64,000 nt of DNA, from the NCBI RefSeq assembly GCF_000423885.1, contig NZ_AUIV01000012.1:56454-120453 (forward strand), given 5' to 3'. The first letter of the stretch is position 1. The number at the start of each line of letters is the position of its first letter. Shown here in pieces: positions 8,228 to 16,325 of the stretch. A model generated the notes under the pieces. The model made no database searches, was not told the DNA's origin, and saw only the letters and a list, made by a program, of their open reading frames with translations. Source of the DNA: Thermomonas fusca DSM 15424 (GTDB lineage Bacteria; Pseudomonadota; Gammaproteobacteria; Xanthomonadales; Xanthomonadaceae). The position numbers and the translations under genes were made by a program.

Positions 8228-9599
8228 CGGTGGTCTCCCCGTCGGGTCCGGCATCCCGCTGCAGCAGCGCGGTCACGATCCTGTCCATCGCGCTGCCGCG
8301 CGAGCCCTTCACCAGCACGGTGGTTCCGGCACCCAGCTGTTCCCACAGCGCCTCCGCCAGCGCGGCGTGCGAGGCATGCACGCTGCCACCCTCGCCGAAC
8401 GTCCGCGCGGCGTGCGCGCTCAGCTCGCCCAGCGCGAACAAGCGGGCGATGCCGGCGACTTTGGCGCGGGTTCCGGCCGCGGCATGCAGATCGACTTCCT
8501 CGACGCCCAGCTCGCGCATGTCGCCCAGCACCAGCCAGGCCTCGCCGCCACTGTCCGCCAGGGTGTCGATGGCCGCGGCCAGCGAACCCGGATTGGCGTT
8601 GTAGCTGTCGTCCACCAGCATCGCGCCGCTACGCAGGCGATGGGTGGCCAGCCGACCGGCCACGCCCTCCACCGCTTCCAGCCCGGCGCGGATCTGGGCC
8701 AGGGTTGCGCCCACCGCCAGCGCCATCGCCGCCGCGGCCAGCGCGTTGCGGACGTTGTGGCGGCCGGGCAGCGGCAGTGCAACCTCGGTCTCGCCTTCCG
8801 GCGCCACCAGGGTGAAGCGCGAGCCCTGCAGGCTGCCGTGGATGTCGCGCGCGCCGATCTCGGCCTCGGCTTCGATGCCGAAACGGATCACCCGCACGCC
8901 ACGCAACCGCTCGCTGAAATAGAGTGCGAATGCGTCATCGGCATTCACCACCGCCACGCCGTCCGCCGCCAGCGCCTGATAGATCTCGCCCTTGGTCTGT
9001 GCGACGCCGAGCAGGCTGCCCATCCGTTCCAGGTGGGCAGACGCGATGTTGTTGACCAGCGCCACGTCCGGTCGAGCGATGGCGGTCAGGTAGGCGATAT
9101 CGCCGGGTTTGCCGGCACCCATCTCGTAGACCGCGAAGCGCGCATCGTCCGGCGCGTCCAGCACGGCCAGCGGCAGGCCGATCTCGTTGTTGCGGTTGCC
9201 GGGGTTGGCGTAGGCGCTGCCCAGCTGGCGCAGGATCGAATGCAGCAGCGTCTTGACCGTGGTCTTGCCGTTGCTGCCGGTGACCGCCAGCACCTTGGTG
9301 GCGCGTTCGCGCTGCACCGCCGCGGCCAGGCTGGCCAGCGCGCGCTCGGTATCGGCCACGACGACCTGCGGCAATGCGGCCTCGACCGGACTCGCCACCA
9401 GCGCGGCCACGCAGCCGCCATCGGCGGCGGTCCGGACATGCGCGTGCCCGTCAAAACGCTCGCCCTTCAGCGCGACGAACAGCGCATCGCCGGCGGGCAG
9501 CGCGCGGGTATCGGTCGCGACGGCATCGACCGTACGGTCGTCGCCGACCAGCCGGCCACCGGTGGCCTGGGCGATCCACGACAGCAGGCGCGGCGTCAT
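8217..9599 (-). CDS. murF: UDP-MurNAc-tripeptide--D-alanyl-D-alanine ligase
   Basis: MurF adds the D-Ala-D-Ala dipeptide made by Ddl to UDP-MurNAc-tripeptide in the cytoplasm. The 460-residue Mur ligase carries the P-loop GSNGKTT at residues 108-114, followed by ANPGNRNNEIGLP, and the DSYNANPGS motif of the C-terminal part. It overlaps murE by 4 nt and mraY by 11 nt. Confidence 0.98.
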   Translation of the reverse strand: MTPRLLSWIAQATGGRLVGDDRTVDAVATDTRALPAGDALFVALKGERFDGHAHVRTAADGGCVAALVASPVEAALPQVVVADTERALASLAAAVQRERATKVLAVTGSNGKTTVKTLLHSILRQLGSAYANPGNRNNEIGLPLAVLDAPDDARFAVYEMGAGKPGDIAYLTAIARPDVALVNNIASAHLERMGSLLGVAQTKGEIYQALAADGVAVVNADDAFALYFSERLRGVRVIRFGIEAEAEIGARDIHGSLQGSRFTLVAPEGETEVALPLPGRHNVRNALAAAAMALAVGATLAQIRAGLEAVEGVAGRLATHRLRSGAMLVDDSYNANPGSLAAAIDTLADSGGEAWLVLGDMRELGVEEVDLHAAAGTRAKVAGIARLFALGELSAHAARTFGEGGSVHASHAALAEALWEQLGAGTTVLVKGSRGSAMDRIVTALLQRDAGPDGETTDAA

Positions 9600-11080
9600 G
9601 CGGCACCGCCTTCGCGACGGCGCAGGCAGTCACGCGCCACCGCCGCATCCTCGAACGGATGCTTCACCCCGCCGACGTCCTGGTAAGGCTCGTGACCCTT
9701 GCCGGCGATCAGCACCACGTCGTCGGCGCCGGCGCCGGCAATCGCCTGCGCGATGGCGGCGGCGCGGTCGCGCTGCACCGCCACCCGCGCCGGTTCGGCG
9801 AAACCGGCCAGGATATCGGCGACGATGGCGTCGCCATTCTCGTTGCGCGGGTTGTCGTCGGTGACGATGACGCGGTCGGCCAGGCGCTCGGCGATGGCGG
9901 CCATCTGCGGGCGCTTGCCGGTATCGCGCTCGCCACCGCAGCCGAACACGCAGGTGAGCGTGCCGGCGGTGTGCGCGCGCAGCGAGGCCAGCGCCTGCTC
10001 CAGCGCATCGGGGGTGTGGGCGTAGTCCACCACCACCAGCGGCGCGCCGGCTTCGCCACCCAGCCGGTTCATGCGGCCATCGACCGGCAGCAGCTGCGAC
10101 AGCGTCTCGGCGATCAGCGCCGGCGCCATGCCCATCGCGAACAGGGTGGTCGCAACGCCCAGCAGGTTGTCCACGTTGAAGCGGCCCAGCAGCGGCGAAC
10201 GCACCGGGTGCGCCTGGCCGCCGGCATGCAGCAGGAAGCGGATGCCGCTGCCGTCCAGCAGCAGCTCTTCCGCGCGCACGCTGGCGCCGGCGACGCCGCG
10301 CGAGGAGAAGCCCAGCGCGCGCACCTTGCCGCTGACCGCGGCGAACAGCTCGCGGCCGAACGCATCGTCCAGGTTGACCGCCGCCGCGCGCAGGCCCGGC
10401 CAATCGAACAGACGCGCCTTGGCCGCGCCGTAGCGGGCCATGTCGCCGTGATAGTCGAGGTGGTCGCGGGTGAGGTTGGTGAACACCGCCACGTCGAAGT
10501 GCACGCCATCCACGCGACCCTGGTCGAGCGCGTGCGAGGACACTTCCATCGCCACCGCCGAGGCGCCCTCATCGCGCAGCTCGGCCAGCAGCGCGTGCAT
10601 GCGCAGCACCAACGGGGTGGTGAAGCCGGTCGGCACGATCTTCGGATACACGCCGCTGCCCAACGTGCCGACGGTGCCGGCGGTCTGGCCGCGCAGCGTC
10701 CACGCCTGCGCCAGCAGCTGCACGGTGGACGTCTTGCCGTTGGTGCCGGTCACGCCCACCGTGGCCATCGCCGCGCTGGGGTGGTCGTGGAAGCTGTCGG
10801 CCATCGCGCCCATGCGCGCGCGCAGGCCGACCACGGGGATCGCATCGGCGGGTGCCGGCAGCTCGTCCGGTGCCGGCGGCTCAAACAGCACCGCGGCGGC
10901 GCCGGCCTGGCGGGCGACGTCGACGAAGTTCAGTCCGTGCGCGCCGAAACCGGCGATCGCCACGAACGCATCGCCCGGCTTCACCTCGCGACTGTCCTGC
11001 ACCAGCCCGGTGATGGCGAGGTCGGCGGACAGGCCTTCCAGCTCCGGCAGCAGTTCGCCCAGCAGCATGGCGCGGGTCAT
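9596..11080 (-). CDS. murE: UDP-MurNAc-dipeptide--meso-diaminopimelate ligase
   Basis: MurE adds the third stem residue. The P-loop is GTNGKTS (residues 112-118), and the substrate-specificity motif reads DNPR at residues 409-412. That motif is diagnostic for meso-diaminopimelate rather than lysine, as expected for a Gram-negative cell. The carbamylated-lysine region (YGAAKARLFDW) is also present. Length is 494 residues. The enzyme's substrate, UDP-MurNAc with two residues, must be made by an amino-acid ligase encoded elsewhere, since murD is not in this cluster. Confidence 0.98.
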   Translation of the reverse strand: MTRAMLLGELLPELEGLSADLAITGLVQDSREVKPGDAFVAIAGFGAHGLNFVDVARQAGAAAVLFEPPAPDELPAPADAIPVVGLRARMGAMADSFHDHPSAAMATVGVTGTNGKTSTVQLLAQAWTLRGQTAGTVGTLGSGVYPKIVPTGFTTPLVLRMHALLAELRDEGASAVAMEVSSHALDQGRVDGVHFDVAVFTNLTRDHLDYHGDMARYGAAKARLFDWPGLRAAAVNLDDAFGRELFAAVSGKVRALGFSSRGVAGASVRAEELLLDGSGIRFLLHAGGQAHPVRSPLLGRFNVDNLLGVATTLFAMGMAPALIAETLSQLLPVDGRMNRLGGEAGAPLVVVDYAHTPDALEQALASLRAHTAGTLTCVFGCGGERDTGKRPQMAAIAERLADRVIVTDDNPRNENGDAIVADILAGFAEPARVAVQRDRAAAIAQAIAGAGADDVVLIAGKGHEPYQDVGGVKHPFEDAAVARDCLRRREGGAA

Positions 11081-12957
11081 TGCAGCGCCCTCGCATTGGC
11101 GGCGCCGGATGGCGCAATGGCGGCAGCCGTCGCGGGGAACTCCGGCGGCGTGCGGCCTTCGGCCTTCATGCGCTTGGCCTCGGCCGCGGCCTGCACGGCC
11201 AGCCAGGCGTCGAGGTTGTCGGGTGAAACGTCCATCAGGCGCAGCGCGCCCTCCATCGTGTTGCGGAACACCGGCCCGGCGATCACGCCGCCGTAGTAGC
11301 CCTTGCGGCTGGGATCCGGATCGTTGACCGCCACCACCATCGCGAAACGCGGGTGCTCCACCGGCACCAGGCCGGCGAAATAGCCGATATAGCGGCGCGA
11401 ATAGCCGCCGGCGCTGGCCTTGCGCGAAGTGCCGGTCTTGCCGGCCACGTGGTAGCCGAGGATCGCCGCCTGGGTGGCGGTGCCGCCCGGCTCGGTCACG
11501 GTCTGCATCATGTGCAGCACCTGGTTGGCGATGCGCGCATCCAGCACGCGCGTGGGCGGGTTGTGCTGGCCCTTGACGAAGCTGGGCTGGTGCAACAGCC
11601 CGCCATTGCCCAGCGCGGCGTAGGCGGTGGCGATCTGCAGGGGGGTGGCGCTCAGGCCATAGCCATAGCTCATGGTCTGCTTGCTGGTGCCGCTCCAGCC
11701 AGGACTGCCCGGCGACGGGAACAGGCCGGCCGCTTCGCCCGGAAAACCGCTGCCGGTGCGCTGGCCGTAGCCGAAGCGACGCATGAAGGCATAGAACTGC
11801 GCATCGCCCAGCCGCTTGGCCACGAGGGAAGCGCCGACGTTGGAACTCTTGCGGATGATGCCTGTGGTATCCAGCACGCCGTAGTTGTGGGTGTCGGTGG
11901 TGCGGTAGCGACCGTTGGCGATCCAGCCCGGGTTGGTGTTGAACAGCGTGGCCGGGGTGATCACGCCGGCTTCCAGCCCCGCTGCCACGGTCAGCGGCTT
12001 CATCGTCGAGCCCGGTTCCAGCAGGTCGGTGACCGCGCGATTGCGGTGCGCGTCGCGCGGGCTGGTGCCGACGGCGTTGGGGTTGAAGGTGGGCATGTTG
12101 GCCATCGCCAACACCTCGCCGGTGGCCACGTCCAGCACCACCGCCGAGCCGCTGCTGGCGCCGGTTTCGGCAATCGCATTGCGCAGCTCGCGGTGGGTCA
12201 GGTACTGGATGCGGCGGTCGATGCTCAGCGCCAGGTCGTGGCCGGGCTGCGCGGCGCGCACCAGGTCCACGTTCTCGACGATGCGGCCCTTGTTGTCGCG
12301 GATCACGCGCTTGGCGCCGGCAGTACCGCGCAGCCAGTCGTCGAAGGCCAGCTCCAGGCCTTCCTGGCCGCGATCATCGACGTTGGTGAAACCCAGCACG
12401 TGCGCCAGTGCCTCGCCCTGCGGGTAGAAGCGGCGGTACTCGCGCTGGCTGGCCACGCCGGGGATGTCCAGCGCGAGGATGCTGGCGGCTTCGTCCGGGT
12501 TGATGCGGCGCTTGAGGTAGACGAACTCCTTGTCGGCGCGGGCGCTGAGCCGGCTGGCCAGTTCGTCCTGCGGCATGCCCAGAGCACGCGCCAGCGCCGG
12601 CAGGCGCTCGGGCACCTTCAGCAGTTCGCGCGGGTTACCCCAGATCGACTCGACCGGCGAGGAAATCGCCAGCGGCTCGCCGTTGCGGTCGGTGATCATG
12701 CCGCGCGAAGTGGCGATCGGGATCTCGCGCAGGAAACGCGCGTCGCCCTGCTGCTGGTAGAAGGCGTGATCGACCACCTGCAGGTCCAGCGCGCGCGCCA
12801 GCAGCGCCACCGAGCCCAGCCCGAGGAAGCCGCAGACCAGCGCCAGCCTCCGGCGCAGGTCGAACTGCTGCACCCGCGCACGCGGATGCACGTTGGCAGC
12901 GCGCTCGCGGCGCGCTTCGCTTCCGAACCAGCGCAGGCGTTTGCCGAAGTGGGTCAT
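11077..12957 (-). CDS. ftsI: Septal transpeptidase FtsI (penicillin-binding protein 3)
   Basis: FtsI crosslinks septal peptidoglycan in the periplasm and partners with FtsW. The 626-residue class B PBP has a cytoplasmic N-terminus, one membrane anchor (about residues 37-57), a pedestal domain and a transpeptidase domain. All three active-site motifs are present: STMK with Ser317, SSN at 371-373 and KTG at 507-509. It overlaps both ftsL and murE by 4 nt. Confidence 0.98.
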   Translation of the reverse strand: MTHFGKRLRWFGSEARRERAANVHPRARVQQFDLRRRLALVCGFLGLGSVALLARALDLQVVDHAFYQQQGDARFLREIPIATSRGMITDRNGEPLAISSPVESIWGNPRELLKVPERLPALARALGMPQDELASRLSARADKEFVYLKRRINPDEAASILALDIPGVASQREYRRFYPQGEALAHVLGFTNVDDRGQEGLELAFDDWLRGTAGAKRVIRDNKGRIVENVDLVRAAQPGHDLALSIDRRIQYLTHRELRNAIAETGASSGSAVVLDVATGEVLAMANMPTFNPNAVGTSPRDAHRNRAVTDLLEPGSTMKPLTVAAGLEAGVITPATLFNTNPGWIANGRYRTTDTHNYGVLDTTGIIRKSSNVGASLVAKRLGDAQFYAFMRRFGYGQRTGSGFPGEAAGLFPSPGSPGWSGTSKQTMSYGYGLSATPLQIATAYAALGNGGLLHQPSFVKGQHNPPTRVLDARIANQVLHMMQTVTEPGGTATQAAILGYHVAGKTGTSRKASAGGYSRRYIGYFAGLVPVEHPRFAMVVAVNDPDPSRKGYYGGVIAGPVFRNTMEGALRLMDVSPDNLDAWLAVQAAAEAKRMKAEGRTPPEFPATAAAIAPSGAANARALQ

Positions 12958-13220
12958 CGCCGCAGCACCACCACGTCTTCGGTGCGCGGGAATTCCATTC
13001 CCAGGCGGGTGCGCGCGACCTGGTCGACGCGGTTGCTTTCCGCCCAGGTCGCCTGCTCCAGCTGCAGCCGGCCGAATTCGATGTTGAGCGCGTCGCGCGC
13101 CTTTTCCAGCCGGCTAAGCTCGACGAAGGCCTGGCGATGCTCGTGGCGGTCGCGCACGATCAGCAGCGCGGTCGCGATGTTGGCGACCACCAGCACGGCC
13201 AGCAGCAGATGCCGGTTCAT
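12954..13220 (-). CDS. ftsL: Cell division protein FtsL
   Basis: FtsL is a small bitopic divisome protein that works with FtsB and FtsQ to activate FtsWI. The 88-residue product has a short cytoplasmic start, one membrane segment (HLLLAVLVVANIATALLIV) and a periplasmic heptad-rich stretch (about residues 30-60) expected to form a coiled coil. The start ATG overlaps the rsmH stop (ATGA). The assignment rests mainly on position between rsmH and ftsI and on topology, because FtsL is poorly conserved. Confidence 0.93.
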   Translation of the reverse strand: MNRHLLLAVLVVANIATALLIVRDRHEHRQAFVELSRLEKARDALNIEFGRLQLEQATWAESNRVDQVARTRLGMEFPRTEDVVVLRR

Positions 13221-14179
13221 GCCGCCACCGCCCGGTTCTCGGTTGCCAGCTTCTCGGCCACCCGCAGCACCGCGCTGCGTGCGCGCGGGTTGCCGGCCAG
13301 CTCGGCTTCGGAAGCCTTCTGCGCGCCACCCACCAACCGCAGGGTCGGCGTGAAGGACACTTCCACCGGCATGCGCCGGTTGGCCGCCGGCGCCTTGGCG
13401 TGTTTCGCCATGAACTGCTTGACGATGCGGTCTTCCAGCGAGTGGAAGCTGATCACCGCCAGCCGCCCCCCCACCTTGAGCTGCGCCAGCGCGGCATCGA
13501 GGCCGGCTTCGAGGTCGGCCAATTCGCGATTGATGTGGATGCGGATGGCCTGGAAGCTGCGGGTGGCCGGATGGGTCTTGCTGGCGCCGCGCGGGCAGGC
13601 CTGCGCGATCAATTCGGCCAGCTGCGCGGTGCGCAACAGCGGCGCATGCGCGCGCGCGGCCACGATCGTGCGGGCGATGCGCCGGCTCTGGCGTTCTTCG
13701 CCATACACCCACAGCACGTCGGCGATGTCCTTTTCCGAAGCGCGGGCCAGCCACTCGGCGGCGCTCTCGCCGGATTCGGGGTCCATGCGCATGTCCAGCG
13801 GGCCGTCCTTGCCGAACGAAAAGCCGCGCTCGGCCACGTCCAGCTGCGGCGAGGACACGCCGAGATCGAGCAGCACGCCATCAAGGCCCGCCGCAGTGGC
13901 CGGCCAGTCGGCCAGGCAGGCGAAGCTGCCGCGCCGCCAGGACAGGCGCGCATCGGCGTCGGCCATCTGCATGGCCACCGCGATCGCGTCCGGGTCCTTG
14001 TCCATCGCCAGCAAACGCCCCTTTCCGCCAAGCCGCTGCAGCACCCCACGGGCATGACCGCCACGCCCGAACGTCCCGTCCAGGTAGGTTCCGTCCTCTT
14101 TCACCGCCAGACCGTCCATGACCTCGGCGAACAGCACCGGGAGGTGGGCGGACGCGATGCCCGCGCCACCGCCGCTCAC
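13217..14179 (-). CDS. rsmH: 16S rRNA (cytosine1402-N4)-methyltransferase RsmH
   Basis: RsmH (MraW) methylates N4 of C1402 in the 16S rRNA decoding centre using S-adenosylmethionine. The 320-residue product shows the SAM loop DGTFGRGGHARGVL and the LLDLGVSSPQLD motif, with the usual PARSAVLRVAEK-like C-terminus. The start is a GTG overlapping the mraZ stop (GTGA). The reading frame is open further upstream inside mraZ, but that extension is not RsmH-like. RsmI, which adds the 2'-O-methyl to the same nucleotide, is encoded 2.2 kb away. Confidence 0.96.
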   Translation of the reverse strand: MSGGGAGIASAHLPVLFAEVMDGLAVKEDGTYLDGTFGRGGHARGVLQRLGGKGRLLAMDKDPDAIAVAMQMADADARLSWRRGSFACLADWPATAAGLDGVLLDLGVSSPQLDVAERGFSFGKDGPLDMRMDPESGESAAEWLARASEKDIADVLWVYGEERQSRRIARTIVAARAHAPLLRTAQLAELIAQACPRGASKTHPATRSFQAIRIHINRELADLEAGLDAALAQLKVGGRLAVISFHSLEDRIVKQFMAKHAKAPAANRRMPVEVSFTPTLRLVGGAQKASEAELAGNPRARSAVLRVAEKLATENRAVAA

Positions 14180-14622
14180 AGCATCAGTTCCTGGAACTCG
14201 TCGCCCAGGTCCCCGTCGCCCAGCGGCTGGCGGATCTGCGCCAGGTGGTCCGCCTCGCTCCACAGTTCAAACTTGTCGCCCATCCCCACCAGCACCGCCT
14301 TGCGTTCGATGCCGGCGGCATTGCGGTGGCTGGCAGGGATCGAGATGCGCGCGTTGCCGTCGGGCTCGACGAACTCGGCCGCGCCCACCAGCTTCAGCTG
14401 CAGGATGCGGCTGGGCTTCTTGACCCGCGGCAGCGCGTTGACCTGGTCGCGCACCTTTTCCCACACGGCGTGCGGATAGATGTACAAACCGGTGGTCTCG
14501 AAGGCGTTGTAGGTGATGACCAGGCGGTTGCCGCACGCACGCGCGACGAGTTCCCGGTAGGCGGTAGGAATCGCCAGCCGGCCCTTGTCGTCGATGGTGA
14601 TGGCGGTCTCGCCCTGGAACAT
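14176..14622 (-). CDS. mraZ: Transcriptional regulator MraZ, first gene of the dcw cluster
   Basis: MraZ is a ring-forming DNA-binding protein that regulates its own dcw promoter. The 148-residue product has two SpoVT/AbrB-like domains, visible as IDDKGRLAIPTAYR near residue 11 and NARISIPASHR near residue 90. A moderate AAGGG lies just upstream of the ATG. About 40-80 nt upstream are four TGGG-like boxes spaced exactly 10 bp apart, the expected MraZ target, so autoregulation is likely. Its stop codon overlaps the rsmH GTG. Confidence 0.97.
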   Translation of the reverse strand: MFQGETAITIDDKGRLAIPTAYRELVARACGNRLVITYNAFETTGLYIYPHAVWEKVRDQVNALPRVKKPSRILQLKLVGAAEFVEPDGNARISIPASHRNAAGIERKAVLVGMGDKFELWSEADHLAQIRQPLGDGDLGDEFQELML

Positions 14623-14662
14623 GCTGCCCTTGTCGCCCCCGTCTGTCGCGGAGTTTCAACCA

Positions 14663-14702
14663 GGAAAACCACGATTTTCCCGGTTTTCCCACGAGTCCCC
14701 AC
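14663..14702 (-). promoter_or_regulatory. MraZ operator: four TGGG-type boxes at 10-bp intervals
   Basis: Read on the minus strand, this 40-bp stretch divides into four 10-mers that begin GTGGG, GTGGG, CGGG and GTGG, each followed by about five spacer bases. MraZ is known to bind direct TGGG-type repeats with about 10-bp periodicity upstream of mraZ. The first box shares two bases with the predicted -10 element, so bound MraZ would cover the transcription start. Confidence 0.85.
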
Positions 14703-14728
14703 ATTAGCAGGCAATTGACCTATGTCAA
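14701..14728 (-). promoter_or_regulatory. Predicted sigma-70 promoter of the dcw operon
   Basis: On the minus strand a perfect -35 hexamer TTGACA (14728-14723) is followed after 16 nt by TAATGT (14706-14701) as -10. The start of transcription would fall in the MraZ boxes, about 75 nt before the mraZ ATG. No other comparable promoter is seen between mraZ and ftsA. Confidence 0.75.
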
Positions 14729-14798
14729 CAATCCGACGGCGGAAATTTCCCCCGGCCCGTCAATGACTTGCGGCAAACTTCAACAAGTTGTTCAAGCT

Positions 14799-14807
14799 TT
14801 ATCCACA
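14799..14807. promoter_or_regulatory. Perfect DnaA box upstream of the dcw promoter
   Basis: TTATCCACA on the plus strand matches the strong DnaA box consensus exactly. It is flanked by a short inverted repeat AGCTT/AAGCT and sits about 70 bp upstream of the predicted mraZ -35 element. It lies in the otherwise geneless 316-bp stretch (14623-14938) between mraZ and the divergent NRDE gene. That stretch also holds the mraZ promoter, the MraZ boxes and a small stem at 14821-14835. A single box suggests regulation rather than an origin. Chance occurrence of a 9-mer cannot be excluded. Confidence 0.5.
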
Positions 14808-14938
14808 AGCTCATGTTTCGTCTCATTTTTTGAGATTGTGAGACTGCCGGCACGCTTTTTCTGAACAGGCGAATGCTGGAGCGAGGCATGCTGCGTCGCA
14901 AAAAATGAATGGCCGTGCGACGGCGCAGAATGGCGTCC

Positions 14939-15709
14939 ATGTGTCTGCTTGCCCTTGCCTGGAATGTGCATCCCCGCTGGCGGCTGGTGGTCGCCGGCAA
15001 TCGCGACGAACAGCACGCCCGCCCGACCGCGCCGCTGGCCCGCTGGCCGGACATGCCGGTGCTGGCCGGCCGCGACCTGCGTTCCGGCGGCACCTGGATG
15101 GGACTGGGGCCGAACGGGCGAATGGCGGTGGTCACCAATGTGCGCAACGGGCTGGCACCGACGTTCACCGGGCCGTCCCGCGGCGCCCTGCCGCTGCGCT
15201 TCCTCGCTGGCACCGACCCGGCCCCGGCCTACGCGACCTCGCTGGCCAGCGAGGCGGGGCGCTACGCGCCGTTCAACCTGCTGGTGGCCGATGCGCAGGC
15301 CTGTGCCTACGTCGGCCACCACCCGGATGGCGAACGCGGACGCCGGCTGGCGCCAGGCACCTACGGCCTGTCCAACGGCGCCCTTGACGCGCCATGGCCG
15401 AAAACCACGCGCCTGCGCAGCGTGCTGGCGCAATGGGCCGATGCCGGCGACGCCGACCCGCAGCCGCTGTGGACGGCGCTGGCGGACGAGCGGATTGCCG
15501 ATGACGACCTGCTGCCGGATACGGGGGTGGGACTGGCGCTGGAAAGACGACTGTCCGCCGCCTTCATCCGCGAACAGGACTACGGCACCCGCGCCAGCAC
15601 GCTGGTGCTGGTGGGCCATGACGGCAGCGCGACGATCATCGAACGGCGCTTCGGGCCGGCGGGGGTGTTCGCGGGCGAAACCAAGCTGGACTTGCCGAGG
15701 CGGAGATAA
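14939..15709 (+). CDS. NRDE (TANGO2-like) family protein
   Basis: The 256-residue product belongs to the NRDE family, named after its conserved Asn-Arg-Asp-Glu motif, seen here as VVAGNRDEQHARPT near residue 20. The start is placed at the third of three close ATGs because family members begin MCL, with Cys2 proposed to be important. The biochemical role in bacteria is not established; eukaryotic TANGO2 has been linked to haem and lipid handling. Other family features include GRDLRSGGTWMGL and VTNVRNG. It is divergent from mraZ and no strong promoter hexamers stand out. Confidence 0.88.
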   Translation: MCLLALAWNVHPRWRLVVAGNRDEQHARPTAPLARWPDMPVLAGRDLRSGGTWMGLGPNGRMAVVTNVRNGLAPTFTGPSRGALPLRFLAGTDPAPAYATSLASEAGRYAPFNLLVADAQACAYVGHHPDGERGRRLAPGTYGLSNGALDAPWPKTTRLRSVLAQWADAGDADPQPLWTALADERIADDDLLPDTGVGLALERRLSAAFIREQDYGTRASTLVLVGHDGSATIIERRFGPAGVFAGETKLDLPRRR

Positions 15710-15842
15710 CGTCAGGCGCCCCACCGGCGCGCAACAATCCGCCTGCAGGAACAGTCCCTCTGGCAAAAGGGGCATGCCGTCACGCGCGGGGATTCGGAAG
15801 GCAAAGGCCCGGGGCCAACGTTTGCGCAGCAGATTTCGGGGG

Positions 15843-15869
15843 CTTCCATTGCGCCAAGCGCAACGGAAG
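15843..15869 (-). terminator. Stem-loop just 3' of the RNase P RNA gene
   Basis: A 12-bp inverted repeat (15843-15854 with 15858-15869, one G-U pair, 3-nt loop) lies directly after the mature 3' end of rnpB on the minus strand. It is followed by C-rich rather than T-rich sequence, so it may act as a weak terminator or as a 3' processing or protection structure. Confidence 0.5.
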
Positions 15870-15871
15870 GT

Positions 15872-16250
15872 GGCGGAGCCGGCCGATAAGCCGGGTTCTG
15901 TTCGACGCTTGCGCGCCGCGGCAGTCATTCCTCTAGGCGCATCGTCACCGATACGCTCAAGCAACCTACCCGGAGACTCGGCGGGCCGCCTCATCGTCTC
16001 CCTATTTGGTCTTGCTCCCGGTGGGGTTTGCCGTGCCGGTCTGTTGCCAGACTCGCGGTGCGCTCTTACCGCACCATTTCACCCTTGCCTGATCCCGCCA
16101 CCCCGAAAGGTGCCGAGCCATCGGCGGTATCTTTCTGTTGCACTTTCCGTCGGCTTCCGCCGCCCAGGCGTTACCTGGCACCGTGCCCTGTGGAGCCCGG
16201 ACTTTCCTCGGCACCCCGAAGGATGACGCGACTGCCTGGCCGACTCCGCC
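15872..16250 (-). ncRNA. rnpB: RNase P RNA (bacterial type A), catalytic RNA for tRNA 5' maturation
   Basis: The minus strand carries the conserved P RNA core: the GAGGAAAGUCCGGGCUCC block (CR I) about 45 nt from the 5' end, GGUAACGCCUGG soon after, and the CCCGGCUUAUCGG segment near the 3' end. The two ends pair to form P1 (5' GGCGGAG with 3' CUCCGCC). The length of about 379 nt fits type A RNase P RNA. The ends are set from the P1 helix and may be off by a few bases. It is flanked by rsmI upstream and a 3' stem-loop. Confidence 0.96.
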
Positions 16251-16256
16251 GCGTGC

Positions 16257-16262
16257 ATTTTA
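16257..16262 (-). promoter_or_regulatory. Predicted -10 element of rnpB
   Basis: TAAAAT on the minus strand is followed by a 6-nt GC-rich discriminator and then the 5' end of the RNase P RNA, which is the right spacing for initiation at the first base of P1. No good -35 hexamer is visible at 16-18 nt. A GC-rich discriminator is common at stable-RNA promoters subject to growth-rate control. Confidence 0.5.
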
Positions 16263-16283
16263 CGGCTTTCGCCGTCAAATGAC

Positions 16284-16313
16284 CCCAAAGTTTGCAAGAG
16301 CACAAACTTTGGG
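16284..16313. repeat. Perfect 11-bp inverted repeat upstream of rnpB
   Basis: Arms 16284-16294 (CCCAAAGTTTG) and 16303-16313 are perfect inverse complements around an 8-nt loop. It lies 30-50 bp upstream of the rnpB -10, next to a smaller ACGGC/GCCGT hairpin at 16262-16275. It has no T-tract, so it is not a typical terminator. It could be a regulatory site or part of a larger repeated element. Confidence 0.6.
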
Positions 16314-16325
16314 CCCCGCTCCTTT

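Noticed and set aside
14909..14938. Earlier ATG start for the NRDE gene
   Set aside because: The added residues are Arg-rich and would move Cys2 away from the N-terminus expected for the family.
14723..14938. Replication origin near the DnaA box
   Set aside because: Only one box is present, without an AT-rich unwinding region or neighbouring dnaA/gidA-type genes.
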